This document shows, one piece after another, positions 1 through 8,354 of a stretch of 64,000 nt of DNA. Location of the stretch: NCBI RefSeq assembly GCF_002217755.1, contig NZ_BCFL01000031.1, positions 1 to 64,000 of the forward strand. The letters are read 5' to 3'. The position numbers were made by a program, and so were the translations under genes. Each line of letters opens with the position of its first letter. Positions within the stretch are counted from its first letter, which is position 1. Below the pieces are notes generated by a model, which was given only the letters and a program-made list of their open reading frames with translations, did not search any database and had not been told where the DNA came from. This stretch comes from Streptomyces hyaluromycini (GTDB lineage Bacteria; Actinomycetota; Actinomycetes; Streptomycetales; Streptomycetaceae).

Positions 1-9
1 CCAACTGAA

Positions 10-90
10 ATGACGTCTTATCCGGAAGAGTTCCGCGAGGACGTCGTGCGGGTCGCGAGGAACCGCGGTCCGGGCGTGACGGTCGAGCAG
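10..90 (+). pseudogene. IS3-family transposase orfA, N-terminal fragment
   Basis: The first 27 codons read like the start of IS3-family OrfA proteins: PEEFREDVVRVARNRGPGVT followed by VEQ, where intact proteins continue into a helix-turn-helix. After codon 27 the homology stops and the DNA becomes the antisense of the neighbouring lipoprotein gene, so the junction lies at about 90/91. The element's 5' end must extend left of the window. This is a remnant and cannot encode an active transposase. Confidence 0.6.
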
Positions 91-566
91 GTGGTCGTAC
101 TCGGCCTCGCCCATCGCGCCGGTGTAGCCGTAGGAGGCGGCGTTGAGCTTCTTCTCCTTGCCGGTGACGTAGGTGGAGGGCCGTACCCCTGAGGTGTGCC
201 GCCCTTGCGGCAGATCGTCGACGGCAGGTTCGCCTGGGTGACGGCCGGGGAGATCGCGCCCGGGGTGCACGCCGGGTCCTCCAGCGGCTCGCCCTTCTCG
301 TAGCGGTAGTGGCACGTGCCGGCGGCCGGCCGCTGCTGCACCGTGTACTTCTTCAGCGGGCCGGCCCCCACCACGATCGCCCGCGCCGCGCCGCCCGCCC
401 CGCTCGTACCGGCGGCCCCCACCGCGATCGCCCGCGCCGCGCCGCCCGCCCCGCTCGTACCGGCGGCCGCCGCCGAAGCGCTCGCGCTCCCGGACGGCGA
501 CAAGCCGCTCAGCGATCCGGTCTTGCAGCCCGCGGCCAGCAGGCAGGACAGCGCCACGATCGGCAT
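91..566 (-). pseudogene. Lipoprotein with HNH-nuclease-like domain, frameshifted and 3'-truncated
   Basis: The start at 566 gives a short signal peptide ending in a lipobox (LLAAGC, Cys at residue 14), then an Ala/Gly-rich linker carrying a 17-residue duplication, then a domain beginning KKYTVQQRPAAGTCHYRYEK. This resembles Streptomyces secreted proteins that end in an HNH endonuclease-like region. After CRKGG the frame breaks: one base is missing near 197/198 and the expected continuation (TSGVRPSTYVTGKEKKLNAA, then GYTGAMGEAEYDH) is in the next frame. The match ends exactly where the IS3 fragment begins, so the C-terminal catalytic part is lost. I infer a dead gene. The HNH assignment rests on remembered homologues and is less certain than the lipoprotein call. 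Confidence 0.6.
370..471. repeat. 51-bp tandem duplication, two copies
   Basis: Positions 370-420 and 421-471 are two head-to-tail copies of a 51-bp unit that differ at two visible positions. In frame they encode the duplicated Ala/Gly-rich linker of the lipoprotein. The unit length is a multiple of three, so the duplication preserved the frame. Confidence 0.85.
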
Positions 567-747
567 GGCACGACGGGTGGACAGTATGACGGCCCCTCAC
601 GGTACGGCGACGGCTGAGCAGATGCTGCCCTACCCGGCCTGCGCCGTACCGCGCGGGGTATGGCGCGCAGACGCACACCCGGCGTACAACCGTCGACGGA
701 CCTCAGCACTACAGGACCGGGACAGGAGCAGGTTTAATCGCGGTGGG

Positions 748-2364
748 TCAGGGCTGGCCGTGGCCGCCGTCACTACGACGGCGTTGGAGCGTGAACTTCT
801 CGAAGACCGACAGCTCACCTGTGGGCGTGATGATGTTGTAGTAGGTGACGTGGATGCGGGTCATGTCACCGGGGTGACGGCCGGGGTCGACGGCGAACTC
901 GGCGAAGCCGTACGGATGCTCCGCGTCGCGGACGCCGATCCAGACCGCCGTCTCCTTCTCCTTGACCGAGTTGAACTTGCCGACGTGCTCCATCTGGACG
1001 TATGCCGAGTGATGCCCGTGACCATCGGCGTCGTCGGTGGTGAAGCTGTTGTTGGTGATGCCGGACACGCCGCCACCGCCGAGGACCATGTGAGTGGTGC
1101 CATGCTCGCTCTCGATCACGTCGAGTGCGGTCTGGCTCGGGTTGGGTGTGAGGGTGACGCTGCCGGGGACGACGCCACGCACCGCCAACGAGCGCTCGTA
1201 GTCGTGCTCGTGGCCACAGACCACCAGGTCGACGCCGTACTTGTCGAACAGCGGGCCGTACGCCGCGCGCAGCGCGACATCGGGGCCGTTCGCGGCGGTC
1301 GCCGAGCTGATCATCACCTGGTGCATGCAGATGACGATCCAGTCGATGGCCTTCGAAGCCCGTGCCGACTTGAGCTCCTGCTCCAGCCAGGCGAGCTGCC
1401 GACCACCGGAGTAGCCGTTGATGTAGATGTCGCCGCCCTCCTGCAGGGCGATGTCGTCGTTCTGCAGGGAGATCACCTTCACCGCGCCGACCGTGAAGGA
1501 GTACCAGAGGTTGTCGAGTTCGGGCTGGGTCTCGGTCGAGGGCAGCTCGAAGTAGGTCTGGTAGGCGTCGAGACCGAGCTTGCCGTTGCCCAGCTCGATC
1601 TCATGGTTGCCCGCGGCCGGCATCCACGGACGGAATCGCGCTGAGCGGCTGTTGTTGGCGAGGAAGTCGTGCCAGACGCGGATGCGGTCGGGCCCGGTGT
1701 TGGCGTAGCAGAGGTCACCGTTGAGGAGGTGGAACAGCGGGCCGACCTTCTCGATGCCGGTGACGATGTCGGCAGCGGCGGGCGTGGCGTTGGGCTCGAA
1801 GTCCCGGCCCGAGGCGTCGGCCGGGTTCGCTCCGGTCTTCCACGTCACACTGGGCGCACCCTGGTCGCCGAAGCTGGTGAAGGTGAACGGAGCTCGGCCG
1901 GACGGCGCCGTGTGGAAGGTGCCGGCGTCGGGGGTGGCGCCGTCGTGCTGGGCCGCGTACAGGTAGTCGGTGTCGGCCTTGAGCTTGCTGATCAGCGCGT
2001 GATGGACCCAGACGGTCCGCCCGGAGGTGCCGTCCACGTAGGTCTTCGTCGTCGCATGCACTGTGGAGCCGAAGCCGCCACTCAGCGTGCCGTAAACGAC
2101 CCGGGGGTTCTTGACGACCGCGTCGGTGACCCACGAGACGACCATCTGGCTGCGTGGGTCGGCGCCGAAGGTCAGGTGCAGGCCCTGGACGGGGGTGGTG
2201 GCCGAGCCGGTGGTGAGACCGGTGACCTCCGACTCCGCCGGGACCGCCTCGGCGGTTCCGGCGCCGAGGACCAGTGGCCCGGCGGCGGCGCCGGACACCG
2301 TCGCGCCGAACAGGCCGAGCGCGTTGCGACGAGAGATTCTGGTTTGCTTGGGTTCTTCGGACAT
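748..2364 (-). CDS. Purple acid phosphatase-family secreted metallophosphoesterase
   Basis: The 538-residue protein opens with a Tat-type signal (S-R-R-N-A-L-G-L-F, residues 11-19), so export in folded form is likely. An N-terminal fibronectin-like region (about 55-155) precedes a calcineurin-like phosphoesterase domain. Metal-ligand motifs typical of purple acid phosphatases are visible in order: GDQG (Asp167), GDLCY (216-220), GNHE (252-255), MH (His348) and GHEHDYE (384-390). It should hydrolyse phosphomonoesters outside the cell, using a binuclear metal centre. The ATG at 2364 is preferred over upstream in-frame codons because it starts the Tat motif and has a GAAAGG element about 8 bases upstream. 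The gene stands alone between the lipoprotein relic and IS debris and looks intact. Confidence 0.93.
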   Translation of the reverse strand: MSEEPKQTRISRRNALGLFGATVSGAAAGPLVLGAGTAEAVPAESEVTGLTTGSATTPVQGLHLTFGADPRSQMVVSWVTDAVVKNPRVVYGTLSGGFGSTVHATTKTYVDGTSGRTVWVHHALISKLKADTDYLYAAQHDGATPDAGTFHTAPSGRAPFTFTSFGDQGAPSVTWKTGANPADASGRDFEPNATPAAADIVTGIEKVGPLFHLLNGDLCYANTGPDRIRVWHDFLANNSRSARFRPWMPAAGNHEIELGNGKLGLDAYQTYFELPSTETQPELDNLWYSFTVGAVKVISLQNDDIALQEGGDIYINGYSGGRQLAWLEQELKSARASKAIDWIVICMHQVMISSATAANGPDVALRAAYGPLFDKYGVDLVVCGHEHDYERSLAVRGVVPGSVTLTPNPSQTALDVIESEHGTTHMVLGGGGVSGITNNSFTTDDADGHGHHSAYVQMEHVGKFNSVKEKETAVWIGVRDAEHPYGFAEFAVDPGRHPGDMTRIHVTYYNIITPTGELSVFEKFTLQRRRSDGGHGQP

Positions 2365-2639
2365 TCCAGGGGCCTTTCGCGTCGTCGGGTGCAGTCGCAC
2401 ACCGACCGGACAGCAGCGCTCCGAACCTGACAGCGGGCTGCGGCAGGTCAGCGGTGCGCGCACTCACGGACGCTAGGAAGCACGGTCGACCGGAGTGGTG
2501 AGACAGGTATGAACGCCAGATGGCGGTCACCGCAACGGACGGCAATGCCCGGCGGCCTGGCCCTGTCCTGGCTAATGCCGTTGGAGCGGTTGGGGTGTTC
2601 GGGCGCGCTCCCGTCAATCGTGATGAAGTCGACGCCGCG

Positions 2640-2753
2640 AGGCCCGCGCTTCACCTCGTCGGCACAGGGTCTCCGCGACGGTTCGATGTCCCGGTGCGGA
2701 ACGTCACGTCGGAAGGCCGCGTAAAGCTCAACCCGCGATCGCTGCCGCGGCAT
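2640..2753 (-). pseudogene. Possible IS21-type istA N-terminal scrap
   Basis: The minus strand reads RQRSRVELYAAFRRD, similar to the SRVELYAAIRRD signature that opens many IS21 transposases. Nothing after it keeps the family pattern, and no helix-turn-helix or DDE motif follows. It could be chance similarity in GC-rich DNA. Confidence 0.25.
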
Positions 2754-2804
2754 CGGTACGAAAGATCACGCGAGGCCTGGCGCGAGTGCCAGCAACCGTT
2801 GCGC

Positions 2805-3051
2805 AACCACGACCTGCACTCCCTCTCCAGGCGCAGCTGGCTGCGCAAGCGAGGCATCCCGCACCGCATCGCCCGCAAGGCTAGAGTCCTCCACCCGGCT
2901 CGGCCGGCGCCGCTGGACGATCGAACGCACGATGTCCCGGCTGGGCGGCTGCCGCCGTCTGCACCGCCGCTACGAACGCAAGGCCGAGCACTTCCTGGCC
3001 TTCACCGCTATCGCCTGCAGCCTCATCTGCTACCGCAGACTCACCAAATGA
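2805..3051 (+). pseudogene. IS5-family transposase, C-terminal remnant with frameshift
   Basis: Translation gives RRSWLRKRGIPHRIARK and, after a 2-bp loss near 2880, LESSTRLGRRRWTIERTM, then SRLGGCRRLHRRYERKAEHF, ending ICYRRLTK with TGA at 3049-3051. ERTMSRL holds the terminal Glu of the DDE triad. The N-terminal two thirds, with both catalytic Asp residues, are missing. The intact IS5 element begins 13 bases after the stop, so it probably inserted into the right end of this relic. Confidence 0.75.
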
Positions 3052-3063
3052 GAGGACGTCTTG

Positions 3064-3928
3064 GACCGTGTCCTACGTGGTGAGGCGGACGTTGACTCGG
3101 TATGGGGCGGGGAACGTGGAGTTGGATCGTGCCGGACGGACTGTGGGAGATCGCGAAGCCGCTGATCACACCGTCAAGGGTACGGCCGCAGGGCGGCGGA
3201 ACGCAGGACACGCCTGATGAGACGCTGTTCGCGGCGATCGTCTACGTCCTGGTGAGCGGTTGCGCCTGGCGGGCGTTGCCCCCGTGCTTCGGGATATCGA
3301 AGTCGACCGCTCACCGCCGGTTCCTGATCTGGTCCAGAGCCGGCGTCTGGGGCCGCCTGCACGAGGCCATCCTGCACCGCCTCGACGACGCCAGCCTCAT
3401 CGACGTCACCCGCGTCGTCCTGGACACCGCCCACGTCCGCGCTAAAAAAGGGGCGAACACACAGGTCCGAGCCCCGTGGACCGGGGCAAGCCGGGTTCCA
3501 AGATGCACATCCTGTCGGACGCGAACGGACTGCCCCTCCTCGTCGGCGTCTCGGCCGGCAACACCCACGACAGCGAAGGACTGAAGCCCATGGTGACGGG
3601 TCACCAAACGAGACACGACCCGCATCGCGGCCGCTACTTCAAGCCCCAGCGCCTGCACGCGGACAAGGCGTATGACCGGTCCGATCTGCGGAAATGGTTA
3701 CGAGGCAAGCGCATTGGAGTCCGGATCGCCCGCAAAGGCATCGAGTCCAGCGAACGATTGGGCCGTCGCAGGTGGGTGATCGAGAGGACGATGTCGTGGC
3801 TGTCCGGCTACCGCAGACTCAGCCCCCGCTACGAGCGTCATCCCTGCAACTACCTGGTATTTCTCGGACTCGCCGCGGCCATCTGCTGCTACAAGCGCCT
3901 CGTCCGCCTCACCACGTAGGACACGGTC
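3064..3928 (+). mobile_element. Intact IS5-family insertion sequence
   Basis: The element is bounded by perfect 28-bp inverted repeats at 3064-3091 and 3901-3928, reading gaccgtgtcctacgtggtga inward from each end. The right repeat contains the transposase stop codon. Between them lies one two-frame transposase. The flanks (cttg on the left, ttag on the right) do not form a clear target duplication. The identical ends indicate recent insertion. Confidence 0.9.
3102..3919 (+). CDS. IS5-family transposase made by -1 frameshift
   Basis: Two overlapping frames (3102-3584 and 3476-3919) together encode one DDE transposase of about 270 residues. The first frame carries the N-terminal domain (LWEIAKPLI...TPDETLFAAIVYVLVSGCAW) and the first catalytic Asp (VVLDTAHVRAKKG). 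The second carries SPVDRGKPGSKMHIL, the second Asp (LHADKAYD) and the Glu (ERTMSWL). A run of six A followed by G at 3444-3450 is a classic slippery site. A -1 slip there gives AKKRGEHTGPSPVDRGKPGS, matching the family. The protein mobilises the element defined by the perfect flanking repeats. I see no damage, so the copy is probably active. Confidence 0.85.
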
Positions 3929-4084
3929 TTAGAAGCCGTTGCCATACCGATCATGGAGTCTGTCGATCGAACGGGAGTCTCGATCGGGTGATCGCGGGCA
4001 CTGCCCGGCATGAGAGCAGGGCCTGGCGGTATACGGGGAAAATCCAGGGGAGCGGACGGCCGCGCGCTGCTACGGTCGGGCGCT

Positions 4085-4588
4085 ATGAGCTGGCTCCCCG
4101 ATGACTTCGTCCATCCCGTCCTGGTACCGCTGCCGGGCAGTGGTCATCACCTGCGGCCGATCCGGGAGGCGGACACCCCGCTCGACTATCCGGCTGTGAT
4201 GGGTTCGCGCGAGCGGCTGTGGACCATCTTCGGCCCAGCCTGGGGCTGGCCCGCGGCCACCATGACCTACGAGGCCGACCAGGCCGACCTGTTGCGGCAC
4301 GAGAGGGAGATCGCCGCACACCAGTCTTTCAACTACGCGCTGTTCGACGCGGCGGAGACAGCTCTGCTCGGCTGCGTCTACATCGACCCACCGGAGAGGG
4401 CCGGCGCGGACGGCGAGATCTCCTGGTGGGTGGTGGACGAGCTGGTGGGCAGCAAGGTCGAGCAGGCCCTCGACGAGCTGGTGCCGCAGTGGATCGCCGC
4501 CGACTGGCCGTTCGAGCAGCCGCGCTTCCTCGGCCGCGAGATCTCCTGGTCGGACTGGCTCGCCCTGCCGGAGCACCCCGACGCGTAA
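4085..4588 (+). CDS. GNAT-like N-acetyltransferase
   Basis: The 167-residue protein reads LRPIREADTPLDYPAVM near the N-terminus and YALFDAAETALLGCVYIDPP in the middle, the usual beta-strand pattern of GNAT acetyltransferases, followed by EISWWVVDELVGSK. It ends in a Trp/Asp-rich tail. The acyl acceptor cannot be told from sequence. The ATG at 4085 begins the conserved region; an upstream in-frame ATG at 4010 would only add low-complexity residues. The gene is a single-gene island between IS5 sequences, and related 27-bp segments lie on both sides (3968-3994 and 4625-4651), so it may have travelled with IS ends. Confidence 0.7.
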   Translation: MSWLPDDFVHPVLVPLPGSGHHLRPIREADTPLDYPAVMGSRERLWTIFGPAWGWPAATMTYEADQADLLRHEREIAAHQSFNYALFDAAETALLGCVYIDPPERAGADGEISWWVVDELVGSKVEQALDELVPQWIAADWPFEQPRFLGREISWSDWLALPEHPDA

Positions 4589-4674
4589 GTGGCTTTTGTC
4601 GTAATGCTCTGGGGACTTGGTGCTCGAACGGCCGTCTCGATTGGGTGGTCGTCGGGTGCTCGGCGCATGCGAGA

Positions 4675-4727
4675 AGGGCCTCCTGAACAGCTCGCTGGTG
4701 TCGAATCACCGAGCATCAGGAGGCCCT
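4675..4727. repeat. 12-bp inverted repeat just upstream of an IS5 transposase
   Basis: Positions 4675-4686 (agggcctcctga) and 4716-4727 (tcaggaggccct) are perfect complements with a 29-base loop, and the second arm ends two bases before the GTG start of the transposase. It could be a hairpin that hides the ribosome site, or part of the element's left end. Confidence 0.6.
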
Positions 4728-4728
4728 G

Positions 4729-5595
4729 GTGTCGCAGTCTTGCGTGCCGATGCCCGTGCAGTCCACCGCGGGTACTCGGGAGTGTGCCTGTCTGGCTCAC
4801 CGGTTCGGAAACGCTGCCGACAATCGCCTGCGAGAGCGTCGGTGTCCGAGCGACATGACGGACGCGGAGTGGGTGGTGGTGCGGCCGCTGCTGCCGGTGC
4901 CGGGTTGGATGCAGGGCCAGGGCGGGCAGCCGGAAGCGTACTGCCACCGGGCGATGCTGGCCGACTTCCCGCCGTGGGACCGGGTCTATGCGTTCTTCCG
5001 CCGCTGGCGCGATCGCGGCCTGGTCCGGGAGTTCCATGACCGGGTGCGCGGGCAGGTCCGGGAGGGGGCAGGGCACGATGCCCTGCCGACGGCTGGGGTG
5101 ATTGATTCGCAGTCGGTCAAGGCGGATGCCGTGGTCGGCGCCGGCACCCGTGGCATCGACGGCGGCAAGCTGGTCAACGGACGCAAGCGGCACGTCGTGG
5201 TCGACACCCTCGGCCTGCTGCTGGGCGTGATGGTCACCGCTGCGGATGCGGGCGATCGCGCCGCTGCCCACATCCTGCTGGAACAGGTGGCTGCCGCTCA
5301 CCATCGCCTGGCCCTGGTCTGGGCCGACGGCGGCTACACCGGCAGTCTGATCGAGCACTGCCTGGCCGCGTTCGCCCTGGTCCTGGCGATCGTCAAGCGC
5401 AGCGACAACATGAAGGGATTCGTGGTGCTGCCCAAGCGGTGGATCGTCGAGCGTCTCTTCGCGCACCTGATGCGAAGCCGCCGCCTGGCCCGCGACTTCG
5501 AGCGTCGTATCACCAGTGCCGAGGCGATGATCTACTGGTCGATGGCCGCCCTCATGACCCGTCGCCTGGCCCGGCCACACCGGGGCCGAGGGTGA
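4729..5595 (+). pseudogene. IS5-family transposase with in-frame internal deletion
   Basis: The GTG at 4729 gives 288 residues. MTDAEWVVVRPLLPVPGW (residues 43-60) and the DDE core are present: Asp in GVIDSQSVKAD, Asp in WADGGYTG, Glu in RWIVERLFAHL. Between CHRAML and ADFPPWDRVYAFF, related proteins carry about 17 more residues (a segment like DAIRYLVDNGIKWRAMP). Here CHRAML runs directly into ADFPPWDR, so an in-frame deletion of about 51 bp is inferred. The frame is otherwise open. Loss of this helical part of the DNA-binding region probably abolishes transposition. Confidence 0.7.
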
Positions 5596-5878
5596 ACCGG
5601 CCGGGTGCGGGCTCGGCCAGCCAGCCTCGGGCGACCAGGCGTTTCGCCTTCGACCGCAATGCCTCCACCCGCGCCGGCACCACGTCCATGCCGAACACTG
5701 CGGCCATTTCCTGGCAGGTCAGCGGCCCCTGGCCGAGACGGACACGGTCCGCGAGGGCTTGAAGGATGCGCTGGTAGTCGACCGACAGCGCCGAAGAGGC
5801 GACCTCCTCACGCCACACCGGCACCTGCGATTTCGGGTTGGCCGCATCACGGGACGCCGGCTGCTTGTCCGCCTCCCG
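5552..5878 (-). pseudogene. IS-associated hypothetical protein, 5'-truncated
   Basis: The readable part runs READKQPASRDAANPK, PVWREEVASSALSVDYQRIL, LTCQEMAAVFGMDVVP, RSKAKRLVARGWLAEP and ends GVAGPGDGS. The pattern resembles the C-terminal half of a winged-helix-like hypothetical protein often found beside Streptomyces IS5 transposases. It overlaps the transposase tail to tail by 44 bases. Its N-terminal half is missing because the segment joins the esterase gene at about 5878-5880. Function unknown. Confidence 0.5.
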
Positions 5879-5879
5879 A

Positions 5880-6416
5880 CGGGCGCAGCCACGCTGCGGT
5901 AAAGGCGCAGTTGCCGCCGCTGCTGCCACCGCAGATGCCCCACCGATCAGGGTCCTCGGTGATCGTGCACCGCTGTGTGACCTCGGGGATTATCTCGTCC
6001 AGGAGGAAACTGACGTACCGGTCGTCGAATGCGTCGTACTCGGTGTTGCGATTCTTCGGGTCCGCAGCCTCGGGCAAGACGCCGGGGTCGACGAACACGC
6101 CAATGGTGACTGGGATGTCGCCGCGGTGGACGAGGTTGTCCAGGACGATCGCGCCGCGGACCTCTCCTTCGGGATCCAGGTACCACCATCCGTCCTGGAA
6201 CACCATCAGTGACGCCGGCTGTGCGGGGTCGTACTGGGCGGGCACGTGAACCCAGAACTTCCGGGAGGTGCCCGGGTGGATCGCGCTGTCGTCCCAGTCG
6301 AACTCGATTGTCTCGCCGACAGGCACGCCGGGCCGGACAGCCGAGTCGGGGCCGTGGGCGTAGCGGACGTCCGACTGGTCGACCGGCAGCGGCTGGTAGG
6401 GCACCTCGATCGTCAC
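5880..6416 (-). pseudogene. Esterase-family alpha/beta hydrolase (Fes-like), 3'-truncated
   Basis: From the GTG at 6416 the protein reads VTIEVPYQPLPVDQSDVRYA, then a beta-rich N-terminal region and an esterase core: SRKFWVHVPAQYDP, LMVFQDGWWYLDP, and the nucleophile elbow GICGGSSGGNCAFTAAWLRP. The first Ser of GGSSGG is the likely catalytic Ser. Homology ends after WLRP, where IS-associated sequence begins, so the Asp/His part of the triad is lost. The upstream side is also disturbed: an IS630 element starts at 6462, 46 bases before the start codon, and would separate any original promoter. Almost certainly non-functional. Confidence 0.75.
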
Positions 6417-6461
6417 GCGGGCCAACCTAGGAGAGATCACGAGCTCTCTCAAAGGGGTTTA

Positions 6462-7630
6462 CTGACCTTGGCGTTATAGCGTCTGGGTCTTCGTCGGACC
6501 TGGTGACAGGGTCCGTCGTGGCTGGTAGCCCGGAAGTATGCGGTATCCGGACGGGGGCGGGCTGACCGCCGAGCAGCGCAAGCGCCGCGAAGAGGTACGC
6601 ATACGGGCTGCTGGCCTCTTCGAGGAGGGCGTGAAAGTCCCGTGCATCGCCCGGGAGTTACGGGTGAGCGAGAAGTCGGTCTACCAGTGGCGCCGTGCCT
6701 GGAAGGCGGGCGGGCGGGAAGCGCTGCGATCTCAGGGACCCCCGGGCTACGACTGCCGACTCCGCCCCGAACTGCAGGCCAAGCTCGCCGCCTGGCTGGA
6801 AGAAGGGCCGGCCGCGCACGGCTGGAGTGACGACCAGGTGTGGACCGCCGCACGGGTACGCACGCTGATCGGGCGGAAGTTCCACCTCTCCTACAGCGTC
6901 TCCGGAGTCACCCGGCTGCTGCACCGGATGGGCTTCAGCGTGCAGATGCCCGCCCGGCCCGCCGCCGAACGTGACGAGGACGCGATCACCTCATGGCGGG
7001 AGGCGACCTGGCAGGAGGTAAATTCCTCCGGGCGGCGACCGGCGCGTTCGTCTGCTTCGAGGACGAAGCGGGCGTGACCGGCCGTCCGCCCAAGGGCCGC
7101 ACCTGGGGCCGACGCGGCAGCACCCCGAGGGTCAAGGTGTCCGGCCGCAGCCGGGGACGATTGCCGGCGGCCGGGCTGCTGTGCTACCGGCCCGGCCTGC
7201 CCGCCCGCCTGTGCTACCGGCTGCGCCGGCACACCGGCCGCAAGGGCGAGCGGCGCTCGCTCGGCGAGAGCGACTACATCCACCTGCTGGATGGCGCCCA
7301 CCAGCTGCTCAAGGCCCCGCTGATCGTGGTGTGGGACCGACTGAGTACCCACATCTCCAAGACGATGAAGGCACTCGCGGCCGAGCGGGAATGGCTGACC
7401 GTCATCCTGCTGCCCGGGTATGCGCCCGAACTCAACCCGGTCGAGGGCCTGTGGGCGCATATCAAGCGCAGCCTGGCCAACCTTGCCGCCCGCACCCTCA
7501 GCGAGCTGGAGACTCTGCTGCGCAGCCAGCTCAAGGCGCTGCAGTACCGGCACAGCATCCTCGCCGGGTTCCTCGCCGGAACGGGCCTCGCCCTCGGCAG
7601 ACCGAACTGTCCCTAAAACGCCGAAGTCAG
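6462..7630 (+). mobile_element. IS630-family insertion sequence, copy A
   Basis: The ends read ctgaccttggcgttatag (left, from 6462) and, on the opposite strand, ctgacttcggcgttttag (right, ending 7630). Both outer flanks are TA (6460-6461 and 7631-7632), the target duplication expected for the IS630/Tc1 superfamily. The element is 1169 bp and carries one two-frame transposase on the plus strand. Confidence 0.88.
6538..7616 (+). CDS. IS630-family transposase, two frames joined by -1 shift
   Basis: Frame one (6538-7077) has a helix-turn-helix (VPCIARELRVSEKSVYQWRR) and ends WREATWQEV. Frame two (to 7616) holds the DDE core: FVCFEDEAGVTG (first Asp), VVWDRLSTH (second Asp) and PELNPVEGLWAHIKRSLANL (Glu). 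A -1 shift at the gtaaat near 7020 joins TWQEV to KFLRAATGAFVCFEDEAG, the arrangement expected for this family. Whether the shift is programmed or a lesion cannot be decided; there is no strong heptamer. A TTA codon (RELRV, near 6658) is present. Confidence 0.75.
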
Positions 7631-7635
7631 TAACC

Positions 7636-8174
7636 CTGTCGGCGATCTTGGAGTTTGCCAGTGCGCCAGCATGGTCATCGGGCATGCTCGTGGCTGTTTC
7701 GAAGGCCAATGCAGTTGTCGAGGTGTCTGGCTCGGTTCACCAAGGGCCAGTGCCAGCCGTGTCCGGACCGGCCCCGGTGCACCAGTTCCCGCGAGAGCGC
7801 GCTCGGAACCTGGGCTTTCCCCCGTGAGAACTCCGCGACCTGCAAGTCCGCGTCCGAGCCGAGCAGCAGACCTCCGACTGGCAGGCCCGCTACGCGGTCC
7901 GCTCCGGGGTGGAGAGCACCATCAACGAGTTCGCTCACGGACACGGCATCCATCGCTGCCGCTACCGAGGTCAGCCGAGAGCCCATCTGACACACGGACT
8001 CACGGCCATCGCCATGAACATCGAGCGGCTCAGCGGCCTGCCACCGATCGAGGAAAGGCCCTCACCACGGCCGCCGACTGCCATTCAGACCTTCCTGGAC
8101 CAGCACGGCATCCCCCGGTCGAAGTCCTGGCGAACCCTCGGCAACTGACCTCGACCACTCAAGATCGCCGACAG
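7636..8174 (+). mobile_element. IS1182-family deletion derivative
   Basis: Perfect 15-bp inverted repeats (ctgtcggcgatcttg at 7636-7650; its complement at 8160-8174) bound a 539-bp segment. Inside, the plus strand encodes only the C-terminal part of an IS1182 transposase: ARFTKGQCQPCPDRPRCTSS, then after a frame change GFPP, a TGA, ELRDLQVRVRAEQQT, ARYAVRSGVESTINEFAHG, and a C-terminus QHGIPRSKSWRTLGN at 8148. Most of the transposase is missing while both ends are kept, so this is a MITE-like non-autonomous copy. It adjoins the right TA flank of IS630 copy A. Confidence 0.75.
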
Positions 8175-8354
8175 AGTCGAGCTCACTGTCGGCAGCCCAG
8201 GACGTCTGGGTCTGGGGGCGGTTAGGCTGGTTTGGAGCATCGGTTGACAACCGGGCATCAATGGCCTGTGGCACAGTGCCGCGTCGTGACCTGTACTCGC
8301 AAACAACTAGCGACCTGTTGTAGCGTCCCGCGGCTGCATACGAGGGGGTACCGG

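Noticed and set aside
370..471. Possible CRISPR-like repeat
   Set aside because: Only two adjacent copies with no spacers; it is a coding tandem duplication.
3060..3932. Target-site duplication for the intact IS5
   Set aside because: Flanks cttg and ttag do not match cleanly; short ctt or tt readings depend on how the end is drawn, so no duplication is claimed.
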